Shown here one piece after another: positions 51,898 through 60,424 of a stretch of DNA of 64,000 nt. Positions within the stretch are counted from its first letter, which is position 1; each line of letters opens with the position of its first letter. The notes under the pieces were generated by a model. It was not told where the DNA came from and did no database searches. It saw only the letters and a program-made list of their open reading frames with translations. The position numbers were made by a program, and so were the translations under genes. The DNA is from DALYJJ01 sp033763935 (GTDB taxonomy: Bacteria > Acidobacteriota > Terriglobia > Bryobacterales > Bryobacteraceae), in NCBI GenBank assembly GCA_033763935.1, contig JANRJO010000085.1:16713-80712 (forward strand), in the 5' to 3' direction.

Positions 51898-53235
51898 ATG
51901 CTCTTTGCGCTACTGCTAGCTACGCTTGCGCCGCCTGCGGAGTGGGTTCCCATGCGGTGGCCGGGACAAACGGCGCAGAGCCTGGCGCTGCTCGAGGGGA
52001 CACCGGTGAATTGCCTGTTGCTCGAGCGGGAGCGGTGGCAGCCCGAGTTGTTGGACGCGGCCGCCAAGCGGGGACTCGCGACGTTGGCAGTGGTTCGGCC
52101 TGGCTTTGACGGCGCGGTGCCGGGCGCGTTCGCGGGCGTTGTGCTGGAGGGCGACTTCGCGCCGGCGGAGGTGGCAAAGTACCGGGATTCAGGCCGGCCG
52201 GTGATCGAACTGGTAAGCCGGTACCGGCTGCGATTTGATGGAGTATCCAGCGTGGCGGGCACGTGGCAGGGCGTGTGGCCGGGCATTCAGTTGGAGGAGG
52301 AAGGATCGACGAAGTCCGCTCCAAGCGGAGCACCGTGGATCAACACGAACACCGGCTTTCTGCGGTTTGCGAAGGCGGCGTCGAAGGGCGTGGTGTGGAT
52401 CGGGGTGCGGCCGCCGGAGAAGAACACGTTCCGCGTCGAGCGGTATTTGCAGGCGATCGGCGACGCGGCGATGTCGGGGGCGCGCTGGGTTGTCGCGCTG
52501 GACGCGGATTTCGAGAAGCGGCTGCTGGGCGGCGACGACCGGGCGCGCAAGGACTGGGAGCGGATGGCGCGGCACCTGCGCTTCTACGAGGAGCATCGTG
52601 AGTGGCGGGGGCTCGATCCCTATGGGTTGTTAGCGCTGGTGGAGGATACGCCGGGAGCGCTGCTGTCGGGCGGCATTCTCGACATGATCGCGGTGAAGCA
52701 CACGCCGGTGCGGCCGATGCCGACTCGCCGCTTGCAAGGTGGGGCGCTTCGGGGCGCGCAGATGGCGGTAAACGTCAACCCGGAGACGCTGTCAGCGGAA
52801 CAACAGGAAGCCTTGAGAACGTTCGCGCGGAGCGGCGGCACGCTGTTGACCGGGCCGCCGGGATGGAAGTTTCCGGCGGTGCCCGACGGGCAGATTACAC
52901 TGGCGGACGAGGCGGTGAAGACGCTCGACACCATCTGGAAAGAGCTGAACTCGATGACGGGGCGAAGGAACCTCGGAGTGCGGCTGTTCAACGTGGCGAG
53001 CATGCTGTCCAACCTGACCGCCACGGCGGACGGGAAGACGCTGTATCTGCACCTGGTGAACTACTCCGACTACCCGGTGGACTCGGTGACGGCGCACGTG
53101 CTCGGCAGGTGGACGAAGGCGAAGCTGTACACCCCCGAGGGGCCGCCGAAGGACCTGGAGATTTACCCGGTGGACGAAGGCACGGGGATCGACATCCCGG
53201 CGCTGACGGCGGTGGGCGTCATCCGCATAGACTGA
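51898..53235 (+). CDS. Exported protein of unknown function (glycosidase-associated context)
   Basis: A 445-aa protein not assigned to a family. The N-terminus MLFALLLATLAPPAEW looks like a short signal peptide. An alpha/beta region (residues 30-260) resembles a degenerate TIM-type fold, and residues 295-330 (ALRTFARSGGTLLTG) resemble the beta-galactosidase trimerisation/GATase-like segment. A C-terminal beta domain follows (LYLHLVNYSDYPVD), as in GH42-like enzymes. It could be a divergent glycosidase, but catalytic residues cannot be placed. The DUF362 gene starts five bases after its stop. Confidence 0.6.
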   Translation: MLFALLLATLAPPAEWVPMRWPGQTAQSLALLEGTPVNCLLLERERWQPELLDAAAKRGLATLAVVRPGFDGAVPGAFAGVVLEGDFAPAEVAKYRDSGRPVIELVSRYRLRFDGVSSVAGTWQGVWPGIQLEEEGSTKSAPSGAPWINTNTGFLRFAKAASKGVVWIGVRPPEKNTFRVERYLQAIGDAAMSGARWVVALDADFEKRLLGGDDRARKDWERMARHLRFYEEHREWRGLDPYGLLALVEDTPGALLSGGILDMIAVKHTPVRPMPTRRLQGGALRGAQMAVNVNPETLSAEQQEALRTFARSGGTLLTGPPGWKFPAVPDGQITLADEAVKTLDTIWKELNSMTGRRNLGVRLFNVASMLSNLTATADGKTLYLHLVNYSDYPVDSVTAHVLGRWTKAKLYTPEGPPKDLEIYPVDEGTGIDIPALTAVGVIRID

Positions 53236-53240
53236 AGAGT

Positions 53241-54356
53241 ATGACCCGCCGAGAACTGCTGGCACTGGGCGCCGCAGTCCCGATTCTGAAAGCCGCGCCT
53301 GCGCCGGCCGCGCCCGTTTCCATCGTCCGCTGCCGGACCTACACCAACGACGAACTGCTGGCTTCCATGAAGACCCTGTTCGACCAGTTGGGCGGGCTGC
53401 CGCGGCTGGTGCGGAACAAGACTGTGACGGTGAAGCTGAACCTCACGGGCAGTCCGGCGCTGAAGTTTCAGGGGCGGGCGCTGGGCGTGACGCACTACTC
53501 GCACCCGAACATGGTGGCGGCGTTCGCGCACCTGGCGCATGAGGCGGGGGCGCGGCGGGTGCGCTTCGTCGAGAGCGCGTGGGGAACGGCGGGGCCGCTC
53601 GAGGAGTACATGCTCGACTCGGGCTGGAACGTACGGCGGTTGAGCGCCGTGGCGCCGAATATCGAGTACGAGAACACGAATGCGCTCGGGAAGGGCAAGC
53701 GCTATTCGCGGCTGAAGACGGCGGGCGGCGGGTACATTTATCCGGTGATCGACTTCAACCATTCTTACGAGGACACGGACTGCTTCGTGTCCATGGCCAA
53801 GCTCAAGAACCACGCGACGTGCGGGATTACGCTGGCGATGAAGAACTGCTTCGGGAACACGCCGGCGTCCATCTACGGGGACGACGCGGGGGTGGATGCT
53901 CCGAACGAGTCGCCGACGTCGGGGCGCGTCAACACGTGCCATCTGGGCAAGCGGCAGCCGGCGAAGTCGTCGCCGGGCGAGTTGGATCCTACGTCGTCGC
54001 GGGAGCCGGGGTATCGGATGCCGCGAATTACGGTGGACGTGGTGTCGGCGCGGCCGATTGACCTTTCGATCATCGACGGGATCGAGACGGTGACCGGCGG
54101 CGAGGGGCCGTGGATCAAGGGGCTGAAGCACGTGACGCCGCACGTGCTGCTGGCCGGGACGAACATGGTCTGCACGGATGCCGTGGGCACCGCAGTGATG
54201 GGCTACGATCCGCGCGCGGCGAGGGGCGTGAAGCCGTTCATCGACTGCGACAACATGCTTACGCTCGCGGAGGCGCGGGGGTTGGGGACGGCCGATCTTG
54301 CGCGGATTGAAGTAGCGGGCTTGCCGATTGCGGAAGCCCGCTATGCGTTCCCCTAG
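53241..54356 (+). CDS. Exported DUF362-domain protein
   Basis: A 371-aa protein. A twin-arginine-like N-terminus (MTRRELLALGAAVPIL) suggests Tat export. The DUF362 core shows KTVTVKLNLTG, ARRVRFVESAWG, FVSMAKLKNHATCGITLAMKNCFG and MVCTDAVGTAVMGYDPR, all typical of the family. No ferredoxin-like CxxCxxC region is present. The family is poorly understood; some members are annotated as iron-sulfur proteins. It shares a CTAG stop overlap with the convergent TonB receptor gene and likely forms an operon with the gene upstream. Confidence 0.85.
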   Translation: MTRRELLALGAAVPILKAAPAPAAPVSIVRCRTYTNDELLASMKTLFDQLGGLPRLVRNKTVTVKLNLTGSPALKFQGRALGVTHYSHPNMVAAFAHLAHEAGARRVRFVESAWGTAGPLEEYMLDSGWNVRRLSAVAPNIEYENTNALGKGKRYSRLKTAGGGYIYPVIDFNHSYEDTDCFVSMAKLKNHATCGITLAMKNCFGNTPASIYGDDAGVDAPNESPTSGRVNTCHLGKRQPAKSSPGELDPTSSREPGYRMPRITVDVVSARPIDLSIIDGIETVTGGEGPWIKGLKHVTPHVLLAGTNMVCTDAVGTAVMGYDPRAARGVKPFIDCDNMLTLAEARGLGTADLARIEVAGLPIAEARYAFP

Positions 54357-57300
54357 AAGATAAACTTCGCGGTGAGCTGAATGCGCCGCGGGTAGTTCGA
54401 CTGGTTGTTGGCGCGGATCTCGCCGAAGCGGGCGTCGCGCGGGTCGGTGTTGGGGGCCGGCAGTTGGGCGCGGTTCAGGGCGTTGAGGAATTCGGCCTTG
54501 AACTGGAAGTTGTAGCGCTCGCCGAAGACGGTGTTCTTGATCAGGGACGCATCCCAGTTATTCACGCCCATGGCACGAAGCCAACTGAAGCGCAGCGGGA
54601 AGTAACGGATGTTCGACTGTAGCTGATCGGTGAGGAAGCCGGCCTGGGTGTTGAACCAGCGTTCGCGGGTGGGGTTGTCGAGCTTGAGGTTGGAGATGTC
54701 GCCGATGTGGGCGATGTTGCCGAAGCCGATGGGCGCGCCGGACTGGCGCGTGTAGATGGCGGAAATCTGCCAGCCGCCGATGAAGGCATTGGCGACGCGG
54801 TTGACGCCGCTGCCAACCACCTTATTGCGGCCGAAGGGTAGTTCCCAGATGCCGCTGGCGACGAAGCGGTGGGGGATGTCGAAGTCGGAGATCACTTCGA
54901 CGGGCATGGCATCGGCGGGATTCAGGTAGGCGGCGGCTTCCATGAACTTGGACCAAGTATAGTTGCCCTGGAGCGTGAAGCCTTTCGAGAAGCGGCGCTC
55001 GAACTGGACCTGAAGGGAGTGATACCAGGAGTAGCCCTGATTGGTTGTGGTGTTGAGATCGCCGAACTGCGGGAAGGGGCGAAGCAGGGCGCTTCGGGTT
55101 CGGTTCGCGTTCGAATTCAAGTTGGGCGCGGGCACAGCAACGAGACCCCGGAAGGGATTCGGCTGGTTGCCGCCGAGGTAATTGTTGCGGGCGACCATAG
55201 CGGGGGTGCGGGTGAGGTCGCCGTTGAGGTACTGGTTGGGGACAGCGTTGAGGTTGCGGGTGATCTCGAGGCGGGTGCCGCGGTTGCCCACATAGCCTAA
55301 CTCGAGCAGGAAGTTGCCGGGGAGCTCACGCTGGAAGCCGAGCTGCCAACGCTGCATGAACGGCATCTTCGGGTTCGCATTGAAGAACGTGAGGTTGGTA
55401 TCGATGCCGGTCTCCGCGCCGAGGCTGGCGCCGAAGATGGGGAAGAGCTGGCCGCTGGGCAGGGGGTTGGCGAGGGTGGCGGAGGGGGAGAGGTAATTGT
55501 TGGTGGTGAACTGGAAGTCCGTATTCCGTGAGAAGCCGGTCTGGACGACGTCGCTGCGGCGCTGGCCGAGGAAGCCGTAGAAAACGCCGTAGCCGCCGCG
55601 TACGACGGTCTTTGAGGTGGCCTGGTAGGCGAAGCCGAAGCGGGGGAGCAGGTTCCACTTGGGGGTCTTGTAGAGGCCCGATGACTCGCCGTTGACACCG
55701 GCGAAGAGGAGGCCGCCGCGAATGTTGAAGGCGGAGGCGGGGCGCTCGGCCAACGGGTTATTGGCGTAGACGGCGCGGGCCTGGGCTTCCCAAGGGAAGG
55801 TGGCATCGGGGTTGAAGCCGCTGACGCTGCGGTCATAACGTTCCTCGAGGGGCGTTTCGAACTCCCAGCGGAGGCCGAGGTTCAGGGTCAGCTTGCGACT
55901 TACCTTCCAATCATCCTGGAAGAAGAAGCCCCAGGAGGTGGACTGTTCGGAGTAGGAGGCGGGGCGGAAGATGCCGCCGCCGGTCGGCAGGCCGAGGAGC
56001 AACGCCGCGACGGTCTGGCCCTGGTTGTTGGGCGCCGCGGGCGAGTTCTGATAGGGGCCGCGGGTCCACTGAGTTTCGAAGTTGAACTGGGCGGTGACGT
56101 TGTTGCCGAACTCGCGGCGGTTCTCGCGGTAGGCGCGGAACTCGGTACCCATCTTCAGGAAGTGCGAGCCCTGCGCGCGGGAGAGGATGGCGTTGATGTT
56201 GTGGGTATCGTTGGGACGCCATTCGCCGCCTCCCGCAGTGCCCTGATAGCCGGGGAGATCGATGCGCGGGAACTTGCGGATATCGTCGCTGGTGAGGGAG
56301 TTCAGGTACGACGGCAGGCCGAGGGTGGTGAGGTCGAAGCCTATCGAATCATAGGGCGCGCTGTCGCCGCGGATGAAGCGGTTATAGCCGTAGCGCAGGT
56401 TGAGAACGGTTGTCGGGGAGATGGTGTGGACGTCGTCGATCACCGCGGCGCGCGAAATGAACTGGAAGAGGTTGCCGGTGGCTTCGTTATCGAAGTAGTC
56501 GTTGTAGGTGCTGTCGCGGTCGTACCAGTTGACGCGGACGAAGAGGCGGTTGTCGTTGTTGATGACCTGGTCGACGCGGATGGTGTGGGAGCCGTAGTCG
56601 GCGTGCTCGGTGAGTTCGGGGCGCTGGAAGTTGTTCTGCACGCCGGGCTGGAGGGGATCGGGGAAGTACTTCAGGATATTGCGGGCGACGGGGCTGATGA
56701 GGTTGGACGGGATGATGTTGCCGGGGAAGGGGTCGCGCTCGATCAGCCGGTTGCCGCCGACGACGACTTCGCGGCCGGAGAACGGGTTGTAGATCTGGTA
56801 CTGGTTGGGATTGGGGAGGCTGAAGAGTTCGGAGAAGTCGCCCTGTTTCATCTTCGCGGTGGGGACGGTGGGGGTTCCGTTGTTGCGTGGGCGGTCCTCT
56901 TTGATGCCTTCAAAGCCGTAGAGGAAGAAGGTCCGGTTGCGGCCGTTGTAGAGCTTGGGAATGACGACGGGGCCGTTGAGCGAGCCGCCGTAGCGGTTAT
57001 AGGTGAAGTCGGCGCGGGGGACGCCGTTGAGATTCGCGAAGTAGTCGTTGGCGAAGAGGCTGGGCACCATTTTGTTGAGGTAGGCGGTGCCGTGGAGGGT
57101 GTTGGTGCCGGACTTGATGGAGATGTTGGTGACGCCGCCTTCGGTCTGCCCGAAGCTGGCGTCGAAGGTGGCGGTCTGGACCTTGAACTCCTGCACGATG
57201 TCGGCGGGCGGGACGTAGGAGGCGATGACCTCGCCGTTGTTGGCGGTGGCGGTGGCGACGGAGCCGTCGAGGGTGACGTCGGAGCGGTTGGCGCGGGTAC

Positions 57301-57850
57301 CGTCCATGGAGTAGCCGACGATGTGGGTGGGCTCGAAGGGGCGATCGAGGCGCTGGTCCCGGTTGAAGGAGACGCCGCTGGCGAGTCCGATGAGGAACAT
57401 CGGGTTGCCGTGGGGGACGGGGAGGTCGGCGACGCGGCGGGCGTCGATGACGGTGCCGAGGGAGGCGGTGGCAGTGTTCAGGAGTGGGGTCTCGCCGATG
57501 ACGGTGATGCTCTGCTCGGTGCCACCGACCTCGAGGGTGATGACGAGTTCGATACGGTCGTTGACGCGGACCTCGACGTCGTCCTGGATGTACTTCTTGA
57601 AGCCGATGACTTCGGCTTCCACCCGGTACAGACCGGGGATCAGGTAGGTGGCCTGATAGAACCCGTCCTGATTGGTGAGCACGCTTTGGGTGGTGCCCAT
57701 GCCTTTACTAACGACCTTAACGGTGGTGGCGGGGACGGCGGCGCCGCTGGCATCGACAACGCGGCCGACGAGGCTTCCGCGGGACTCCTGTGCCGAGGCG
57801 GGCGCGGCGAGCAGGATGGCGGCCAGGACGGACAAGGCTAGCCTATTCAT
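54353..57850 (-). CDS. Oar-like TonB-dependent receptor with carboxypeptidase-regulatory domain
   Basis: A 1165-aa outer-membrane protein. Signal peptide MNRLALSVLAAILLAAPASA (residues 1-20), N-terminal CarboxypepD-regulatory domain (about 24-110; GSLVGRVVDASGAAVPATTV), plug domain (about 120-230), then a large barrel ending in Phe (RIQLTAKFIF). It probably imports a glycan or peptide or shapes the outer surface. An upstream in-frame ATG at 57952 is rejected because the ATG at 57850 has an AAGGAG ribosome site and starts the signal peptide. It is divergent from a membrane-anchored regulator gene. Confidence 0.92.
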   Translation of the reverse strand: MNRLALSVLAAILLAAPASAQESRGSLVGRVVDASGAAVPATTVKVVSKGMGTTQSVLTNQDGFYQATYLIPGLYRVEAEVIGFKKYIQDDVEVRVNDRIELVITLEVGGTEQSITVIGETPLLNTATASLGTVIDARRVADLPVPHGNPMFLIGLASGVSFNRDQRLDRPFEPTHIVGYSMDGTRANRSDVTLDGSVATATANNGEVIASYVPPADIVQEFKVQTATFDASFGQTEGGVTNISIKSGTNTLHGTAYLNKMVPSLFANDYFANLNGVPRADFTYNRYGGSLNGPVVIPKLYNGRNRTFFLYGFEGIKEDRPRNNGTPTVPTAKMKQGDFSELFSLPNPNQYQIYNPFSGREVVVGGNRLIERDPFPGNIIPSNLISPVARNILKYFPDPLQPGVQNNFQRPELTEHADYGSHTIRVDQVINNDNRLFVRVNWYDRDSTYNDYFDNEATGNLFQFISRAAVIDDVHTISPTTVLNLRYGYNRFIRGDSAPYDSIGFDLTTLGLPSYLNSLTSDDIRKFPRIDLPGYQGTAGGGEWRPNDTHNINAILSRAQGSHFLKMGTEFRAYRENRREFGNNVTAQFNFETQWTRGPYQNSPAAPNNQGQTVAALLLGLPTGGGIFRPASYSEQSTSWGFFFQDDWKVSRKLTLNLGLRWEFETPLEERYDRSVSGFNPDATFPWEAQARAVYANNPLAERPASAFNIRGGLLFAGVNGESSGLYKTPKWNLLPRFGFAYQATSKTVVRGGYGVFYGFLGQRRSDVVQTGFSRNTDFQFTTNNYLSPSATLANPLPSGQLFPIFGASLGAETGIDTNLTFFNANPKMPFMQRWQLGFQRELPGNFLLELGYVGNRGTRLEITRNLNAVPNQYLNGDLTRTPAMVARNNYLGGNQPNPFRGLVAVPAPNLNSNANRTRSALLRPFPQFGDLNTTTNQGYSWYHSLQVQFERRFSKGFTLQGNYTWSKFMEAAAYLNPADAMPVEVISDFDIPHRFVASGIWELPFGRNKVVGSGVNRVANAFIGGWQISAIYTRQSGAPIGFGNIAHIGDISNLKLDNPTRERWFNTQAGFLTDQLQSNIRYFPLRFSWLRAMGVNNWDASLIKNTVFGERYNFQFKAEFLNALNRAQLPAPNTDPRDARFGEIRANNQSNYPRRIQLTAKFIF

Positions 57851-57873
57851 GAGGAGACTCCTTGAAGCTGTGC

Positions 57874-57901
57874 TGCATAGTTGTAGCCCGATTTGGGTCA
57901 A
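57874..57901 (-). promoter_or_regulatory. Sigma-70-like promoter of the TonB receptor gene
   Basis: On the minus strand TTGACC (57896-57901) and TATGCA (57874-57879) are separated by 16 bases, a good -35/-10 pair. Transcription would begin near 57867, leaving a short leader with the AAGGAG ribosome site before the ATG at 57850. Confidence 0.55.
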
Positions 57902-57927
57902 GAATGAAGTATCCAACGGCAGGAAAC

Positions 57928-57942
57928 CGGTAATTAACCGGG
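57928..57942. promoter_or_regulatory. Inverted repeat in the divergent region, candidate operator
   Basis: CCGGT-AATTA-ACCGG is a perfect 5-5-5 palindrome located 27 bases upstream of the TonB receptor -35 box and 37 bases before the regulator start. It is a candidate binding site for the neighbouring regulator or another factor. Confidence 0.35.
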
Positions 57943-57978
57943 TCACCTGCAATCTGTAACGTGCGATAAGCTATTGGC

Positions 57979-59235
57979 GTGTCGCCAGTAGCGTCTGAGG
58001 CGGAGGTATTCCAGGCGGAGCTCGCGCGGGTGTTAGGCAGCGAGACGCTGAGGAACTCCGAGGCGCTGCGCCGGCTGCTCGCCTACCTCGGCGAAGCCCA
58101 CGTCAACGGGGTGGGGCGCGACCTCAAGGAATACACGATCGGCCGGGACGTCATGGGTAAACCCGCCGATTACGACCCGCGGGTGGACGCGTCGGTGCGG
58201 GTGCAGATCGGGAAACTGCGGCAACGGCTCGAGCAATATTACACCTCCGAGGCTCCGGAATCGCCGGTACAGATCCGGCTTCCGAAGGGGCATTTCGAAC
58301 TGGTAGTTACGCAGGCGCCGGCGAAGGAAGTGGTGGTCCTTCCGGCTGCGGCTGCGCCGGTCGCGTCGCCGGGGCCGTGGAAAACGGTAGCCGCCGTGAT
58401 GGCGGTGCTTTGCCTGGTGCTAGCGGCGGCGCTGGCGATGAACTGGCGGCCGGCGCCGGCGACGAAGCCTGCGCTGCCGGCCGTGGTGGCCGAGTTTTGG
58501 GCGCCGTTCGCATCGCCGGACCGGCCGGCAGTGGTGGTGCTCGGGAGCCCCTTGTTTATCCGGTTTCACAACCACTACTTCCGCAATCCGTGGACGAACA
58601 GTTGGGAGCAAGTCCAGCGGGACGTGCCGCTCGAGGAGATGCGGCGGATTCTGAAATCGCCGACGGAGCCGGCGCCGACGTACCGGTGGACGCCGTTCGG
58701 GGAGGCGGCGGCTGCGTTCCGGCTGGCGACGGTGCTCTCGCCGGTGCACAACCTGGTGCTGAAGAGGAGCGTGGCGCTGGCGTGGGAAGACGTCCGGCAC
58801 AACAACCTGGTATTCCTCGGCCCGCCGAAGTTCAACCCGCAGATCAGGGATCTACCAGTGGAGCAGGATTTCGTGATCGACGCAGGCATGGTGAAGAACC
58901 TGCGGCCGCGGCCGGGCGAGGCCGTTTCTTACGAGAAGCCATCGCCGGCGAACGCGGAGGACATTCCGGAGGACTACGCGGTGATCACGCGGGTCCGTGC
59001 GACGGGCGAGTGGGGCGAGGTCCTGGTGCTGGCGTCGAGTTCGACGGAGGGGACCTGGGCAGCGGCTGACTTCGTGACATCGCCGGTGCAGTTGGACTCG
59101 ATGGTGCGGCGGCTGCGTAACGAGAAGGGCGAACTGCCTGCGAGTTACCAGGTCCTGCTGCGGAGCCGGTTCAAGTCACAGGTGCCGATTCAAACGGAGT
59201 ATGTGACGCACCACTTGTTGCGGCCGGCGAAGTAG
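57979..59235 (+). CDS. Membrane-anchored putative regulator, acidobacterial type
   Basis: A 418-aa protein with a GTG start. Residues 10-100 carry a helical domain of a type common in Acidobacteria (LRRLLAYLGEAHVNG, then RDLKEYTIGRDVMGKP and YDPRVDASVRVQIGKLRQRLEQYY), often placed before CadC-like or adenylate-cyclase-like effector domains and thought to bind DNA. A TM helix follows at about 133-153, then a periplasmic alpha/beta domain of about 260 residues. It is divergent from the TonB receptor gene, so it may regulate it in response to a periplasmic ligand. Confidence 0.7.
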   Translation: MSPVASEAEVFQAELARVLGSETLRNSEALRRLLAYLGEAHVNGVGRDLKEYTIGRDVMGKPADYDPRVDASVRVQIGKLRQRLEQYYTSEAPESPVQIRLPKGHFELVVTQAPAKEVVVLPAAAAPVASPGPWKTVAAVMAVLCLVLAAALAMNWRPAPATKPALPAVVAEFWAPFASPDRPAVVVLGSPLFIRFHNHYFRNPWTNSWEQVQRDVPLEEMRRILKSPTEPAPTYRWTPFGEAAAAFRLATVLSPVHNLVLKRSVALAWEDVRHNNLVFLGPPKFNPQIRDLPVEQDFVIDAGMVKNLRPRPGEAVSYEKPSPANAEDIPEDYAVITRVRATGEWGEVLVLASSSTEGTWAAADFVTSPVQLDSMVRRLRNEKGELPASYQVLLRSRFKSQVPIQTEYVTHHLLRPAK

Positions 59236-59236
59236 A

Positions 59237-60424
59237 TCAACCGGCCTTCATCGTTTCCTCCCAAGTCACCTCGCGTTTCAGTTCGACGGCCATGCGACCC
59301 ATGATGGCGGTGAGGGTGCTTTCGGCCGAGGTCTTGGTCATGTTGTAGGGGCGCTTGTCGATGATGCTCTGGAAGAAGCTCTCGATGGCGTCGATGGTGA
59401 TCTCGCGCTTGGAGTCCACCTTCTCCATGAGGCTGCGGTCTTCGAGGTCGTCGGCGTTCTTGAGCGGCGAGGTGGGGATGGGACCGTGGAGCTTGAGGTA
59501 GGTGCGGGCCAGTTCAAGCATCGCCTTGGAGCCGAAGAACTGCTCTTTAACGCTGCGGAAGCCGGCGACGTGCTTGATGGACATGAGGTAGCCTTCGAGG
59601 CCGCCCGGGTAGAAGAAGGTGATGTTCTGGTGGTCGGTGGACCAATCGCCGTAGGGGACGGGATAGCGGAGGCCTCCGGTGCCGACGGCTTTGAGTGGAT
59701 GCTGGTCGCCGGCGAACTGGTTGAGGGTGTCGATGCCGTGGCAGTCCTGTTCGACGATGGGGCCGCCGGAGGTTTCCATGAAGCGGCCCCAGTAGCGGAT
59801 CTTCGCTTCTTCGCCCTGGTACTTGGCGTCGAAGGTGGTGGGCGGGGGGCCACCGAGGATCCAGTAGCTCATCATGAGCTTCATTTCGCCGAGGGCGCCG
59901 GTCTTGAGGTAGTTCAGGCCCTTGATGTATTCGGGGCTGAAGCGTTGTTGGAAGCCGAACTGGATGGTGGTTCTGGGGTCGGCGGCGAGGCCGGCTTTGA
60001 GGAGGCGTTTCACGCCGGCGACGTCGGCGCCGGCGGGTTTCTCGCAGTAGATGTGCTTCTTCGCTTTGACGGCGGCTTCGAAGTGGACGGGGTGGAGGTA
60101 GACGGGGGTGGCGATGAGGACGGCGTCGATGTCCTTCATGGCAAGGAGTTCGTTGAGGTCTTTGGTGGCTTTGACCTTGTCGGCGCCGGGGATTCTGGTC
60201 TTGGCCTGGTCGATGCGGTCGGGGTAGAGGTCGCAGATGGCGGCGAGGCGGGCGTTCTTGTCGTTCGCCATGTGGGTGCCGACGTAGACGCCACGGCCTC
60301 CGGTGCCGATGATGCCGAAGGGGACGGCGGAGTTGGCTTGTGAACCGAAGGCGGTTTCGGGTTTGACGAGAAGGAGGCCGGCGCTACCGGCGAGGGCGGC
60401 GCGGCGGGTGGGATGGTCGCTCAT
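59237..60424 (-). CDS. Gfo/Idh/MocA-family oxidoreductase, Tat-exported
   Basis: A 395-aa NAD(P)-dependent dehydrogenase. A twin-arginine signal (TRRAALAGSAGLLL) is followed by the Rossmann start FGIIGTGGRGVYVG, the EKP catalytic motif IYCEKPAGADV, and the C-terminal domain with GGPIVEQDCHGID, which includes the usual His region. Such proteins oxidise sugar hydroxyls and may work in the periplasm. Its ATG overlaps the upstream paralog stop (ATGA). The long upstream open frame to 60979 belongs to another reading frame of the upstream gene and is not used. Confidence 0.9.
   Translation of the reverse strand: MSDHPTRRAALAGSAGLLLVKPETAFGSQANSAVPFGIIGTGGRGVYVGTHMANDKNARLAAICDLYPDRIDQAKTRIPGADKVKATKDLNELLAMKDIDAVLIATPVYLHPVHFEAAVKAKKHIYCEKPAGADVAGVKRLLKAGLAADPRTTIQFGFQQRFSPEYIKGLNYLKTGALGEMKLMMSYWILGGPPPTTFDAKYQGEEAKIRYWGRFMETSGGPIVEQDCHGIDTLNQFAGDQHPLKAVGTGGLRYPVPYGDWSTDHQNITFFYPGGLEGYLMSIKHVAGFRSVKEQFFGSKAMLELARTYLKLHGPIPTSPLKNADDLEDRSLMEKVDSKREITIDAIESFFQSIIDKRPYNMTKTSAESTLTAIMGRMAVELKREVTWEETMKAG

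Noticed and set aside
56162..57841. A 559-codon open frame on the plus strand opposite the TonB receptor
   Set aside because: Its product is an implausible Val/Gly/Asp/Glu-rich low-complexity chain, as expected from reading a GC-rich gene backwards; no motif or ribosome site supports it.
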